A DNA stretch of 38,022 nt, from the NCBI RefSeq assembly GCF_005889745.1, contig NZ_VCKZ01000029.1:1-38022 (forward strand), written 5' to 3'. Position 1 is the stretch's first letter; each line of letters begins with the position of its first letter. Below, piece after piece: positions 15,797 through 26,169 of the stretch. This DNA is from Actinomadura geliboluensis. Its GTDB lineage: Bacteria; Actinomycetota; Actinomycetes; Streptosporangiales; Streptosporangiaceae. Below the pieces are notes generated by a model, which did no database searches, was not told where the DNA came from, and saw nothing but the letters and a program-made list of their open reading frames with translations. The position numbers were made by a program, and so were the translations under genes.

Positions 15797-15877
15797 CACT
15801 CTCCGGGTGACACAGTGATCGGCGCGGGGTAGGCGACAATCGACGGGACCAGGATTCACCGGCCGGAAGGGGACAGC

Positions 15878-17971
<2,094 letters not shown>

Positions 17972-17991
17972 GCGGCGGCCCCCAGGCGGCC

Positions 17992-18393
17992 CTAGGCGCC
18001 GGCGGCCTGGAGCGCGGCCAGGAAGACCAGCACGACCGTGGTGACCGCCACCGCGCCGTGGACGGCGACCGCGGCGGCCGGGAACGCCTGCTCCGCGCCG
18101 CGCGCGTGCCGTCCGCCCCGCCCGACGAGCCAGCGGGTGAACAGCGCGAAGCCCTGCAGGACGACGACCAGCAGCACCGCGAACGCGGCCCACGCGTAGC
18201 CGGCGCCCCCGGTGGCCAGGTGGGCGAGCCACAGGGCGAGGCCCGCCACGGCCGCGAGCGGATGCCCCACCACGACCAGGACCGGGAACCGCGTCACCTT
18301 CGTCGAGCGCCCGCCGTTCAGAAACCAGATGACCAGCAGGTAGCCGCCCGCCGCGGCGGCGAGGATCCACGCGCACAGCGCCGCGTACTCCAC
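17992..18393 (-). CDS. Small four-helix membrane protein, unknown function
   Basis: A 133-residue hydrophobic protein with about four transmembrane segments (AALCAWILAAAAGGYLLVIWF; VLVVVGHPLAAVAGLALWLAHLA; AWAAFAVLLVVVLQGFALF; AAAVAVHGAVAVTTVVLVFLAALQ, given as landmarks). A histidine sits in the second (GHP) and the fourth (VHG) helix, in positions that could bind haem or metal. The GTG start at 18393 has AAGGGAG upstream. It is convergent with glgX (20-bp gap). I recognise no family with confidence. Confidence 0.65.
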   Translation of the reverse strand: MEYAALCAWILAAAAGGYLLVIWFLNGGRSTKVTRFPVLVVVGHPLAAVAGLALWLAHLATGGAGYAWAAFAVLLVVVLQGFALFTRWLVGRGGRHARGAEQAFPAAAVAVHGAVAVTTVVLVFLAALQAAGA

Positions 18394-18541
18394 CCCCCGC
18401 TCCCTTCTGTGGAATTCCCGTCCCCGTCCCCGCGGGCAAGTGTTGCTTCCGGACGCTCCCGGCATGACGGATTTCTACAGATTGATGCACAACCGGTCAT
18501 CCGGCCGGTCGGACGGGCGCGTGCAGTAGCTTGGGTGATCT

Positions 18542-19261
18542 ATGCGCCCTTTGTCTCCGGAGCCCGGCGAGGCCGACCTCGCCGAGCGCTACGCGTACCC
18601 GCCCGACGGCACCTGGCTGCGGGCCAACATGGTGGCCAGCCTCGACGGGGCGGCACAGCGCGACGGGCGCAGCGGCGGCCTCGGCAACGCCGCCGACCGG
18701 CACCTGTTCCTGCTGCTGCGCGGCCTCGCCGACGTCGTCATCATCGGCGCGCAGACGGTGCGCGCCGAGGGCTACGGGCCGGTCAAGCCCAGCGAGGGCT
18801 GGGACGGCGTCCGGGAGGGGCGCACCCCCGTCCCGCCGATCGCGATCGTGTCCCGCAGCCTCGACCTGGACTTCGAGGCCCCCATCTTCACCGAGGCCGA
18901 GGTGCCGACGATGGTGCTGGCCACCGCGTCCGCCGACCCGGCCCGGCTGGCGGCGGCGCGGGAGCACGCCGACGTCATCATCGCGGGGAAGGACTCGCTG
19001 GACTTCGCCGTCGCCGTCCGGGAGCTCGCCAAGCGCGGCCACCGGCGGCTGCTGTGCGAGGGCGGGCCGTCGGTGCTCGGGCAACTGGTGGCGGCCGGGC
19101 TGCTGGACGAGCTGTGCCTCACCCTGAGCCCGATGCTGCTCGGCGGGAACCCGACCCGGATCCTGGACGCGCCGCCGGTGCCCGTCCCGCTGGAGTTGAA
19201 GCTCGCCCACGCCCTGCAGGACGAGGAGTTCCTGTTCCTGCGCTACACCCGCAGCCGGTAG
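18542..19261 (+). CDS. RibD C-terminal / dihydrofolate-reductase-like protein (copy 1)
   Basis: A 239-residue protein of the pyrimidine-reductase (RibD-C) fold. Motifs are NMVASLDGAAQRDGRSGGLG (residues 29-48), VIIGAQTVRAEGYGP, PIAIVSRSLDLDF and RLLCEGGPSVLGQLVAAGLLDELCL. This fold binds NADPH and in riboflavin synthesis reduces the ribosyl-aminopyrimidine. This stand-alone family lacks the deaminase domain, and its substrate is not established. Its stop lies 19 nt inside the 3' end of the oppositely oriented relative at 19243-19941. A -10-like TAGCTT is 9 nt before the start. Confidence 0.84.
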   Translation: MRPLSPEPGEADLAERYAYPPDGTWLRANMVASLDGAAQRDGRSGGLGNAADRHLFLLLRGLADVVIIGAQTVRAEGYGPVKPSEGWDGVREGRTPVPPIAIVSRSLDLDFEAPIFTEAEVPTMVLATASADPARLAAAREHADVIIAGKDSLDFAVAVRELAKRGHRRLLCEGGPSVLGQLVAAGLLDELCLTLSPMLLGGNPTRILDAPPVPVPLELKLAHALQDEEFLFLRYTRSR

Positions 19262-19941
19262 CGGACGAACAGCACGCCCTCATCGATGTAGAGGGCGGTG
19301 GGGTCGAGCGGTACCTCGGTCTCCAGGCCGTCCAAGAGGCGGGTGTGGCGAGGGCTTCCAAGCAGGGTCGGGGCAATGCTGAGGCATAGCTCGTCGACGA
19401 GCGACGCCCGGATCAGCGCGGTCGCCAATGCGGGGCCGCCCTCGCAGAGCAGATGCTCGTAACCGAGGTCTTCGCGGAGCGTCCTGATGGCGGCGGGCAG
19501 ATCGACGTTGTCCTCCCCCTCCACGACCGCCTGGATGCCACTCGGCACGTTCTTCCGGCCGCTCTGCGACGTCACCACGATCGTGGGTGTCTCGGCCTTG
19601 GTGAACAGCGGGAGCGTCCAATCGAGGTCGGCGGAGCGGCTCACCACGACGATGGGCGCGGGTGGCCGACCGCGGCGCGCGCGCAGATCGTGGCGTAGGC
19701 GGGCGGGGCCGAGGCGTCCCGTCCGGACGGTGCCGGCGCCCACGAGGATCGCGTCGGCCAGCGCCCGCAGGCTCCGGAGGACGCGGAAGTCGGCGTCGCC
19801 GCCGAGACCGTCCGTCCAGCCCTCGGCGTCGGTGGCGGACCCGTCCACGCTCACGACCATGCCGAGCCGCAGCCCGGGAAGGTCGCCGTAGCTCTCGTAC
19901 GGGTCGACGCCGGCGGCGGGCTCCGGCAGCAAACGGCGCAT
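19243..19941 (-). CDS. RibD C-terminal / dihydrofolate-reductase-like protein (copy 2)
   Basis: A 232-residue relative of the convergent gene. Shared landmarks are MVVSVDGSATDAEG, AILVGAGTVRTGRLGP, PIVVVSRSADLDW, HLLCEGGPALATALI and VDELCLSIAPTLLG. I use ATG 19941 (MRRLLPEPAAG); GTG 19962 is possible but lies upstream of the -10-like TAACGT (19949-19954, minus strand), which is 7 nt before the ATG. The last 19 bp overlap the 3' end of copy 1. Its codon use is slightly less GC-biased than copy 1, so the pair may not be a recent duplication. The substrate is unknown. Confidence 0.84.
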   Translation of the reverse strand: MRRLLPEPAAGVDPYESYGDLPGLRLGMVVSVDGSATDAEGWTDGLGGDADFRVLRSLRALADAILVGAGTVRTGRLGPARLRHDLRARRGRPPAPIVVVSRSADLDWTLPLFTKAETPTIVVTSQSGRKNVPSGIQAVVEGEDNVDLPAAIRTLREDLGYEHLLCEGGPALATALIRASLVDELCLSIAPTLLGSPRHTRLLDGLETEVPLDPTALYIDEGVLFVRYRLRV

Positions 19942-20006
19942 GACCTGCACGTTACCGAACACCCCCGGGCTGTCGTTCTGTCGGTGCCGTGGCGCAGGAT
20001 GGGGGC
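19942..20006. promoter_or_regulatory. Divergent promoter region with a RecA-independent damage-promoter motif before ligC
   Basis: The 65-bp gap holds, on the plus strand, TGTCGGTG (19979-19986), an 8-nt spacer and CAGGAT (19995-20000), which ends 6 nt before the ligC ATG. This fits the mycobacterial RecA-NDp motif (consensus TTGTCRGTG-N8-TAnnnT, recognised with PafBC) at 8 of 9 upstream positions, with an imperfect -10. On the minus strand TAACGT (19949-19954) serves the RibD-C copy 2 gene. Confidence 0.5.
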
Positions 20007-21098
20007 ATGGACCTGCCGATCAGCCCGCCGCTGCCGCCGATGCTGGCCAAGGCGGTCAAGACCATGCCCAAGGGCGACCTGCTGTACGAGCCGAAATGGG
20101 ATGGCTTCCGCTGCATCGTCTTCCGCGACGGCGACGAGGTGGAGCTGTCCAGCCGCGGCGAGAAGCCGCTCACCCGCTACTTCCCCGAGCTCGTCGAGGC
20201 GGTGAAGCGCGAACTGCCCGCACGGTGCGTGGTGGACGGCGAGATCGTGCTGCCGAGGGGGACGCGCCTCGACTTCGACGCGCTCCAGCAGCGCATCCAC
20301 CCGGCCGCGTCGCGGATCACGCTGCTGGCGGAGGAGACGCCCGCGTCGTTCGTGGCGTTCGACCTGCTGGCGCTCGGCGGCGAGTCGCTGCTCGAGGTGC
20401 CGCTCGGCGAGCGCCGCCGGCGGCTCACCGAGACGCTCGCGGGGGTGAAGGCGCCGATCCACGTCACGCCGGCGTCCGACTCCTACGAGCTGGCGCTGCG
20501 CTGGTTCGACGAGTTCGAGGGCGCCGGGCTGGACGGCGTCATCGCCAAGCCGCGCGACACCGTGTACGAGCCCGACAAGCGCGTCCTGTTCAAGGTCAAG
20601 CACGAGCGGACCGCCGACTGCGTGGTGGCGGGCTTCCGCTGGCACAAGTCGGGGCCGATCGTGGGGTCGCTGCTGCTCGGGCTCTACAACTCCGCGGGCA
20701 AGCTCCAGCACGTCGGGGTCGCCGCGTCCTTCACGATGAAGCGGCGCGCCGAGCTGGTCGAGGAGCTGCAGCCCTACCGGTTGGAGGACCTCTCCGCCCA
20801 CCCGTGGGGCGAGTGGGCGCGCCAGAGCGAGGCGACGGCCGACCGGATGCCCGGCGCCGTCTCCCGCTGGACGGGCAAGAAGGACCTGAGCTGGGTGGCG
20901 CTGCGTCCCGAGCTGGTGGTGGAGGTCGCGTACGAGGCGATGGAGGGCGACCGGTTCCGGCACACCGCCCGGTTCCGCAACTGGCGCCCCGACCGCACGC
21001 CCGAGTCGTGCACGTACGAGCAGCTCGAGGTACCGGTCGCCTACGACCTGGCCGACATCCTCTCCGGCCCGGCGACGAGCCCGCGCGTCGACCGCTGA
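20007..21098 (+). CDS. ligC: ATP-dependent DNA ligase, LigC type
   Basis: A 363-residue stand-alone ATP-dependent ligase that seals DNA nicks. The adenylation lysine is K30 in EPKWDGFR (motif I). RGEKPLTRYFPE, VVDGEIVLP (motif III), GLDGVIAKP (motif IV) and LFKVKHERTADCVV (motif V) follow in order, and the C-terminal OB fold contains RFRNWRPDRTPESC. The length matches mycobacterial LigC, and it lacks the polymerase and nuclease domains of LigD. ATG 20007 follows a damage-promoter-like element with no leader. A stand-alone PolD-type polymerase lies at 31373-32458; LigC and such polymerases act together in base-excision gap repair. Confidence 0.92.
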   Translation: MDLPISPPLPPMLAKAVKTMPKGDLLYEPKWDGFRCIVFRDGDEVELSSRGEKPLTRYFPELVEAVKRELPARCVVDGEIVLPRGTRLDFDALQQRIHPAASRITLLAEETPASFVAFDLLALGGESLLEVPLGERRRRLTETLAGVKAPIHVTPASDSYELALRWFDEFEGAGLDGVIAKPRDTVYEPDKRVLFKVKHERTADCVVAGFRWHKSGPIVGSLLLGLYNSAGKLQHVGVAASFTMKRRAELVEELQPYRLEDLSAHPWGEWARQSEATADRMPGAVSRWTGKKDLSWVALRPELVVEVAYEAMEGDRFRHTARFRNWRPDRTPESCTYEQLEVPVAYDLADILSGPATSPRVDR

Positions 21099-21104
21099 GC
21101 GCGC

Positions 21105-21144
21105 GCCGCCCCGGGACGCGCCGGCGGGCGCGTCCCGGGGCGGC
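21105..21144. terminator. Perfect 18-bp hairpin between ligC and phoD
   Basis: GCCGCCCCGGGACGCGCC (21105-21122), loop GGCG, then its exact complement at 21127-21144. It sits between two convergent stops (21098 and 21153), and with no T-run it fits the GC-only bidirectional terminators of actinomycetes. Confidence 0.75.
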
Positions 21145-21152
21145 GGCGGAGG

Positions 21153-22838
21153 TCAGGGCTGGGTCTCGTTGGCGACGGTCTGCTCGATCAGCTCGCCGTC
21201 GGGCTGCGCCGCGGCCTTCGGCGACGCGAAGGGCCGCAGGTAGGTCTGATTGACGCCGGGGACGCGGTCCTCGATGACGAACGTCGCCTTGGTGGAGATC
21301 CCGGCGCCCGGCGTGCGGACGGTCGGCAGCGTCTTGAAGTCGGCCTTCATCTCCTCCTTGCCGATCGTCGTCATCACGTAGCCGCGCTGGTTGTTGTAGA
21401 AGCGCAGATGCGGGTTGATCTTGAGGAAAGGGTGGTCGGCGGGGTCGGAGTCCTTGCCGTCGCCGGTGCTGGTGATGGACGTGCACACCAGCTCCGAGCC
21501 CACGGTCTTCGAGCCGGGGTCGTCGTAGTCGGCCTTCAGGTCGCTGGCCCAGTGCGCGTGGACGTCGCCGGTGAGCACGACGGGGTTGCGCACCTTCGCG
21601 TCCAGCCATCCCCTGGTGATGCGGTCGCGGGAGGCGACGTAGCCGTCCCAGGAGTCCATCGAGGTCTTCTTGACGGGCCCTTCGGTGTTGTCGCGCTGCG
21701 CGAAGAACACCTGCTGCCCCAGGACGTCCCAGCGCGCGCGGGAGCGGCGGAAGCCGTCCAGCAGCCACGCCTCCTGCCGGTCCCCCGTGATGGAGCGCTT
21801 CGGGTCGGTGGCCTCGGGGCAGTCCTTGTAGCCGTCGCCGCAGCCCTGGTCGTCGCGGAACTGGCGGGTGTCGAGCATGTGGAACGTGGCGAGCCGGCCC
21901 CACTGGACGCGCCGGTAGATCTGGATGTCCGGCCCCTTCGGGACGGACGTGCGGCGCAGCGGCATGTTCTCGTAGTACGCCTTGAAAGCGGCGGCGCGGC
22001 GGGCGCGGAAGGCCTCGTAGGACGGGGTGTCGGAGTTCGCCTCGGGGATGTCGTCGGCCCAGTTGTTCTCGACCTCGTGGTCGTCGAACACGACCAGCCA
22101 CGGCGCGGCCTCGTGCGCGGCCTGGAGGTCGCGGTCGGACTTGTACTGGGCGTGCCGCAGCCGGTAGTCCGCGAGGGTGACCGTCTCGGGGCCCTCGTGG
22201 TCGCGGACGTTGCCGCCAGGGATGTTGTAGACGCCCTTCTTGTACTCGTACTGGTAGTCGCCCAGGTGGAGGACGATGTCGGGGTGCTCCTCGGCGAGCC
22301 GCCGGTAGGCGGTGAAGTAGCCGTGCTCGAACTGGCTGCAGGAGACGAACGCCATCGCGAGCGCGGGCCCGTAGGTCGCGGGGTGCGGGGCGGTGCGGGT
22401 CCGGCCGGCCGGGGAGACGTGCGCGCCGGTGCGGAACCGGTACCAGTAGTCGCGGCCGGGGCGCAGGCCGTTCAGCTCGACGTGCACGGAGTGCGCGGCC
22501 TCGGGCCGGGCGGCGGCGGTGCCGCGCCGCACGACGCGGCGGAAGCGCTCGTCGGTCGCGACCTCCCAGCGGACGGGGACGGTGCGCGAGGGCATGCCGC
22601 CGAGGCCGTCCTCGGCGAGGGGGTTCAGGGCGAGCCGGGTCCACAGGACGAACCCGTCGGCGTCGGGGTCGCCGGACGCGACGCCGAGGGTGAACGGGTC
22701 GCCGGGCAGGGTGCGCGGGCGCGGGGCGGCGGCGTGCGCGGTGCCCGGGACGAGCGGGCCGGCGGCGGCGGTGGCGGTGGCGAGACCACCGGCGACCAGG
22801 AAGGTTCTCCGGTTCAGCGGGTGCGCGGAGTCGGCCAT
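21153..22838 (-). CDS. phoD: PhoD-like alkaline phosphatase/phosphodiesterase, Tat-exported
   Basis: A 561-residue secreted metallophosphatase. The Tat signal is NRRTFLV (residues 9-15) followed by a long Ala/Gly stretch ending AHA. The PhoD N-terminal domain shows LGVASGDPDADGFVLWTRLA. The metallophosphatase core has SCSQFEHGYFTAYRRLAEEHPDIVLHLGDYQYEY, FDDHEVENNW and VVLTGDVHAHWASDL (landmarks), which supply the metal ligands. The family releases phosphate from mono- and diesters outside the cell, using iron and calcium. The ATG at 22838 removes a non-conserved N-terminal extension from the longer ORF. It is probably phosphate-regulated, but I see no good PHO box. Confidence 0.88.
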   Translation of the reverse strand: MADSAHPLNRRTFLVAGGLATATAAAGPLVPGTAHAAAPRPRTLPGDPFTLGVASGDPDADGFVLWTRLALNPLAEDGLGGMPSRTVPVRWEVATDERFRRVVRRGTAAARPEAAHSVHVELNGLRPGRDYWYRFRTGAHVSPAGRTRTAPHPATYGPALAMAFVSCSQFEHGYFTAYRRLAEEHPDIVLHLGDYQYEYKKGVYNIPGGNVRDHEGPETVTLADYRLRHAQYKSDRDLQAAHEAAPWLVVFDDHEVENNWADDIPEANSDTPSYEAFRARRAAAFKAYYENMPLRRTSVPKGPDIQIYRRVQWGRLATFHMLDTRQFRDDQGCGDGYKDCPEATDPKRSITGDRQEAWLLDGFRRSRARWDVLGQQVFFAQRDNTEGPVKKTSMDSWDGYVASRDRITRGWLDAKVRNPVVLTGDVHAHWASDLKADYDDPGSKTVGSELVCTSITSTGDGKDSDPADHPFLKINPHLRFYNNQRGYVMTTIGKEEMKADFKTLPTVRTPGAGISTKATFVIEDRVPGVNQTYLRPFASPKAAAQPDGELIEQTVANETQP

Positions 22839-22942
22839 GGAGGAGCGACCTTTCGGAGGGGTCCGGCAGTGATCGCCGGACAGCCTCACGAAGATCGGTG
22901 ACCGCGGGGCACCGTGCGGATGACGCCCGTCCCAACAAAGAC

Positions 22943-22968
22943 GATCTTTTGACCGGGGCCAGAAGATC
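22943..22968. promoter_or_regulatory. 26-bp imperfect palindrome between phoD and helD
   Basis: GATCTTTTGACC, a GG centre, then GGCCAGAAGATC; ten of twelve positions are symmetric. It lies in the 218-bp divergent region, 104 bp before phoD and about 88 bp before helD. The size fits a dimeric repressor site. It is not the rifamycin-associated element known from rifamycin-response genes. Regulator unknown. Confidence 0.45.
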
Positions 22969-23010
22969 ATCCGGCGGGCAGGAAAGGATGCTAGGCTGGC
23001 GACTTACGAA

Positions 23011-23038
23011 TTGCGCACAACAAACCTCACCCTATGTA
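23011..23038 (+). promoter_or_regulatory. Possible helD promoter
   Basis: TTGCGC (23011-23016), a 16-nt spacer and TATGTA (23033-23038) make a housekeeping-type promoter in a locally A+T-rich stretch, ending 18 nt before ATG 23057. Another -10-like TACGAA lies at 23005-23010. Confidence 0.4.
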
Positions 23039-23056
23039 TAGGAGTGTAGTCGAAGC

Positions 23057-25450
23057 ATGGGACTCCGTCAAGCGGACGCTGTCAACCCCGACCGCGAGAA
23101 TGCCGAACGCGAGACCGCCGCGCCGCTGCGCGCGGAGCAGGCGCGGGTGTCCCGGATCTACGCGCGGCTCGACGCCGAGCGGGCGAAGGCCGAGGCCGCG
23201 CTGCGCGACGGGCCGGGGGCGGGCGGCGGCGCCGCGTTCCAGGCGCGGGTGGAGAGCGCCGTCGCGACCGACGAGGCGGCCCGCCGCCTCGCACGGCTGA
23301 ACGCGGTCGAGAACGCCCTGTGCTTCGGCCGGATCGACCACCGGGGCGGCGCCGACGGCCCCGGCGACACGTTCTACATCGGCCGGATCGGGCTCCGCGA
23401 CGCCGACCACGAGCCCCTCCTGATCGACTGGCGCGCCCCCGCGGCGCGGCCGTTCTACACCGCCACGCCGGGCGCCCCCGGCACCCTCGCGCGCCGCCGC
23501 CACCTGCACCTGCGGCGGCGTGAGGTCGTCCGGCTGGACGACGAGGTCTTCGACCTGGAGGGGCTGGCCGAGCCGGAGCGGCGCGCCGTCGTCGGCGAGG
23601 CCGCGCTGCTGGCCACCCTGCGCCGCGGCCGGACGGGCCGGATGAGCGACGTGGTCGCGACCATCCAGGAGGAGCAGGACCAGGTCATCCGCTCGGGCCT
23701 GCACGGCGTGCTCGTCGTCCAGGGCGGCCCCGGCACCGGCAAGACGGTCGCCGCCCTGCACCGCGCCGCGTACCTGCTCTACACGCACCGGGACGTCCTC
23801 GAACGGCGGGGAGTGCTCGTCGTCGGCCCGAACGCCACGTTCCTCCGCTACATCGAGCAGGTGCTGCCCGGCCTGGGCGAGACCGACGTCGCCCTGGCCA
23901 CGGTCGGCGAGCTCTACCCCGGCGTCAAGGCGACGGCCAGGGACACCCCCGAAGTCGCCGTCATCAAGGGCGACCACCGCATGGCCGACTTCGTCCGGGC
24001 CGCCGTCCACGACCGGCAGCGCGTGCCCGCCGGCGGCCTCCGCCTCGACATCGACGACTTCACCGTCGTCGTGGACGCCGAGAAGTGCGAGCAGATCCGC
24101 GACCGGGCCCGCGCGCTGCGCCACCCGCACAACATCCAGCGGCGGCGCTTCGTCCACGACATGCTGGAGGCGCTCGCCGTCAACCGGGCCGAGCAGTACG
24201 ACCGCCTCATGGACGAGCCCCTGGAGGAGATGGCGAAGGCCGGCGGCATGCCCGGCTGGCTCCAGGAACTCATCGACGAGGCCGAAGACGAACCCCTCCT
24301 GGACGAGACGGACCTCCGCCTCGCCAAGGAGGAGCTCTGGCAGAACCCGGCCGTCAAGAGGGCCCTCCACGAGCTCTGGCCCGAGCTGACCCCGCAGCGT
24401 CTCCTGACCGACCTCTACGCCGACCCCGGCGCCCTCGCCCGCGTCGGCGCCCAGGTCGGCATGGACTGCGCGGCTCTGCACCGTCCGGCCGGCTCGCCCT
24501 GGACCGTCTCCGACGTCCCCCTCCTCGACGAGGCCGCCGAGTACCTGGGCAAGGACGACTCCGCCGACCGGGCCCGGGAGCGCGCGGCGGCCGCCGCGCG
24601 GGCCGAGGAGGAGCGCTACGCGCGCGAGGTCATCGAGTCCGCCGGCACCACGGACCTGCTCTCGGCCCGCGACGTGATCTCCGCGAGCGAGCTGGCCGAC
24701 CGCCACCACGACGGCGGCCCGCCCCTCACCACCGCGCAGCGCGCCCTCGCCGACCGCCAGTGGGCCTACGGCCACGTGATCGTCGACGAGGCGCAGGAGC
24801 TCTCCGAGATGGCCTGGCGCACCGTGATGCGCCGCGTCCCGACCCGCTCCCTCACCGTCGTCGGCGACATCGCCCAGACCGGCAGCGCCGCCGGCGCCAC
24901 CACCTGGGGCCAGATGCTCGACCGCTACGTGCCGGGCCGCTGGCGGGAGCAGCGCCTCCTCGTCAACTACCGGACCCCGGCCGCGATCATGCGGGTGGCG
25001 GCCGGCGTCCTCGCCGCCGTCGATCCGGGCCAGACGCCGCCCGAGCCCGTCCGCGACGACGGCCCGCCGCCCGCCGCGCTCGCGCTCCCGGTCGCGGAGC
25101 TGCCGTCCCTCGTCGCCGCGGAGCTGTCCCTGGTCACCGACGACGCGTCCGCCGAGGGCCGCCTCGCCGTCATCGCCTCCGGCGCCCGCCACGCCGAAGT
25201 CCTGGAGGCCCTCCCGGACGCCGCCGTCGGCGCCACCCCCGAGGCCCTCGACTCCCCGGTCGTCGTCCTCACCGCCGAGGAGGCCAAGGGCCTGGAGTTC
25301 GACTCCGTCGTCGTCGTCGACCCGGCCGGCATCGTCACCGAGTCACCGAAGGGCGGCCAGGACCTCTACGTCGCCCTGACCAGGGCCACCCGCCGCCTGA
25401 CGATCGTCCACGACAACGACCTCCCGCCCCTCCTAGCCGCTCTGGAGTAG
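23057..25450 (+). CDS. HelD-like RNA polymerase-associated UvrD-family ATPase
   Basis: A 797-residue superfamily 1 ATPase. HelD proteins clear stalled RNA polymerase and help recycle it; a sister group (HelR) confers rifampicin tolerance. An N-terminal helical arm (residues 15-85, rich in Arg/Ala/Glu) is followed by the HelD-specific YIGRIGL, LLIDWRAPAARPFY, RRRHLHLRRREVVRLDDEV block. Walker A is GGPGTGKT (223-230) and Walker B is VIVDEAQE with D577/E578. LLVNYRTPAAIM, EEAKGLEFDSVVVV and LYVALTRATRRL are motifs IV-VI. It reads more like the general HelD (M. smegmatis type) than HelR, but I cannot separate them firmly. Its 3' end overlaps the convergent regulator gene by 18 nt. Confidence 0.8.
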   Translation: MGLRQADAVNPDRENAERETAAPLRAEQARVSRIYARLDAERAKAEAALRDGPGAGGGAAFQARVESAVATDEAARRLARLNAVENALCFGRIDHRGGADGPGDTFYIGRIGLRDADHEPLLIDWRAPAARPFYTATPGAPGTLARRRHLHLRRREVVRLDDEVFDLEGLAEPERRAVVGEAALLATLRRGRTGRMSDVVATIQEEQDQVIRSGLHGVLVVQGGPGTGKTVAALHRAAYLLYTHRDVLERRGVLVVGPNATFLRYIEQVLPGLGETDVALATVGELYPGVKATARDTPEVAVIKGDHRMADFVRAAVHDRQRVPAGGLRLDIDDFTVVVDAEKCEQIRDRARALRHPHNIQRRRFVHDMLEALAVNRAEQYDRLMDEPLEEMAKAGGMPGWLQELIDEAEDEPLLDETDLRLAKEELWQNPAVKRALHELWPELTPQRLLTDLYADPGALARVGAQVGMDCAALHRPAGSPWTVSDVPLLDEAAEYLGKDDSADRARERAAAAARAEEERYAREVIESAGTTDLLSARDVISASELADRHHDGGPPLTTAQRALADRQWAYGHVIVDEAQELSEMAWRTVMRRVPTRSLTVVGDIAQTGSAAGATTWGQMLDRYVPGRWREQRLLVNYRTPAAIMRVAAGVLAAVDPGQTPPEPVRDDGPPPAALALPVAELPSLVAAELSLVTDDASAEGRLAVIASGARHAEVLEALPDAAVGATPEALDSPVVVLTAEEAKGLEFDSVVVVDPAGIVTESPKGGQDLYVALTRATRRLTIVHDNDLPPLLAALE

Positions 25451-26128
25451 GGCCCGGAGGGTCTGGGCGAGCTCGGTCTTGATGATCTCGCCGGCGGCCG
25501 CGGGGTCGCCGGCGCGGACGGCGTCGACCAGGGCGGCGTGGGCGGCGCGGCCGTGGGCGGTGTCGGAGGCGCGGACGTCGACCAGGGCCGCCAGGTCGAG
25601 GAGGCCGTCGCGCAGGACGGGGACGAACTCGGCGAACAGGTCGGCGAGGACCGGGTTGTGCGCGGCGCCCACGACGGCGGTGTGCAGGGCGATGTCGGCG
25701 TCGATGAACGCCTCGGTGGAGGGGCCGGCGAAGGCCGCGTCGCGGGCGGCGAGGGCCGTGTCGAGGGCGGTGAGGTCGGCGCCGGTGCGGCGCTCGGCGG
25801 CCAGTTCGGCGGCGCGGACCTCCAGCATCATGCGGATCTCGTAGACGTCGGCGACGGAGGCGCGGCGCAGCCGGGCGGGCCAGTCCTCGTCCGGCTCGGC
25901 CGCGATGACGAATACGCCGGCACCCTGGCGGGCCTGGACGAGGCCGGCGCCGGCGAGGGCGCGCAGGGCCTCGCGGACGGTGGAGCGGCCGACGCCGAGC
26001 TCCTTCGCGAGCGTCGTCTCGCCGGGCAGCTTCGTCCCGACCGGCCAGGAGCCGTCCGCGATCTGGTCGCGGAGGCGCTGGGCGGCCTGCTCGACGAGCG
26101 GGCTGGGCCGGAGCCGGGCGAGTGGCAT
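25433..26128 (-). CDS. FadR/GntR-family transcriptional regulator (FCD domain)
   Basis: A 231-residue regulator. The winged helix is at residues 10-75 (LVEQAAQRLRDQIADGSWPVGTKLPGETTLAKELGVGRSTVREALRAL as landmark, wing QARQGAGVFV), and the all-helical FCD effector domain follows (EIRMMLEVRAAELAAERR, DADIALHTAVVGAAHNPVL, HAALVDAVRAGDPAAAGEII). The D/H residues in the second and third segments are the usual metal or ligand-binding set. GAAGGA precedes ATG 26128. It is divergent from leuA and its leader, with possible operator sequences between them. FCD regulators sense small organic acids, but the ligand here is unknown. Its last 18 bp overlap the helD 3' end. Confidence 0.87.
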   Translation of the reverse strand: MPLARLRPSPLVEQAAQRLRDQIADGSWPVGTKLPGETTLAKELGVGRSTVREALRALAGAGLVQARQGAGVFVIAAEPDEDWPARLRRASVADVYEIRMMLEVRAAELAAERRTGADLTALDTALAARDAAFAGPSTEAFIDADIALHTAVVGAAHNPVLADLFAEFVPVLRDGLLDLAALVDVRASDTAHGRAAHAALVDAVRAGDPAAAGEIIKTELAQTLRALLQSG

Positions 26129-26169
26129 GCGGGTTCCTTCGGGTGGGCGGGCGGTCAGGATACCGTCCG

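Noticed and set aside
22839..22943. PHO box before phoD
   Set aside because: GGTGCCC and GGTCACC occur on the minus strand near 22897-22914, but their 10-nt spacing and sequence do not fit the 11-nt GTTCACC repeats.
22920..23056. Rifamycin-associated element upstream of helD
   Set aside because: No GGGGCTTGCG-type inverted repeat is present; the palindrome found here has a different sequence.
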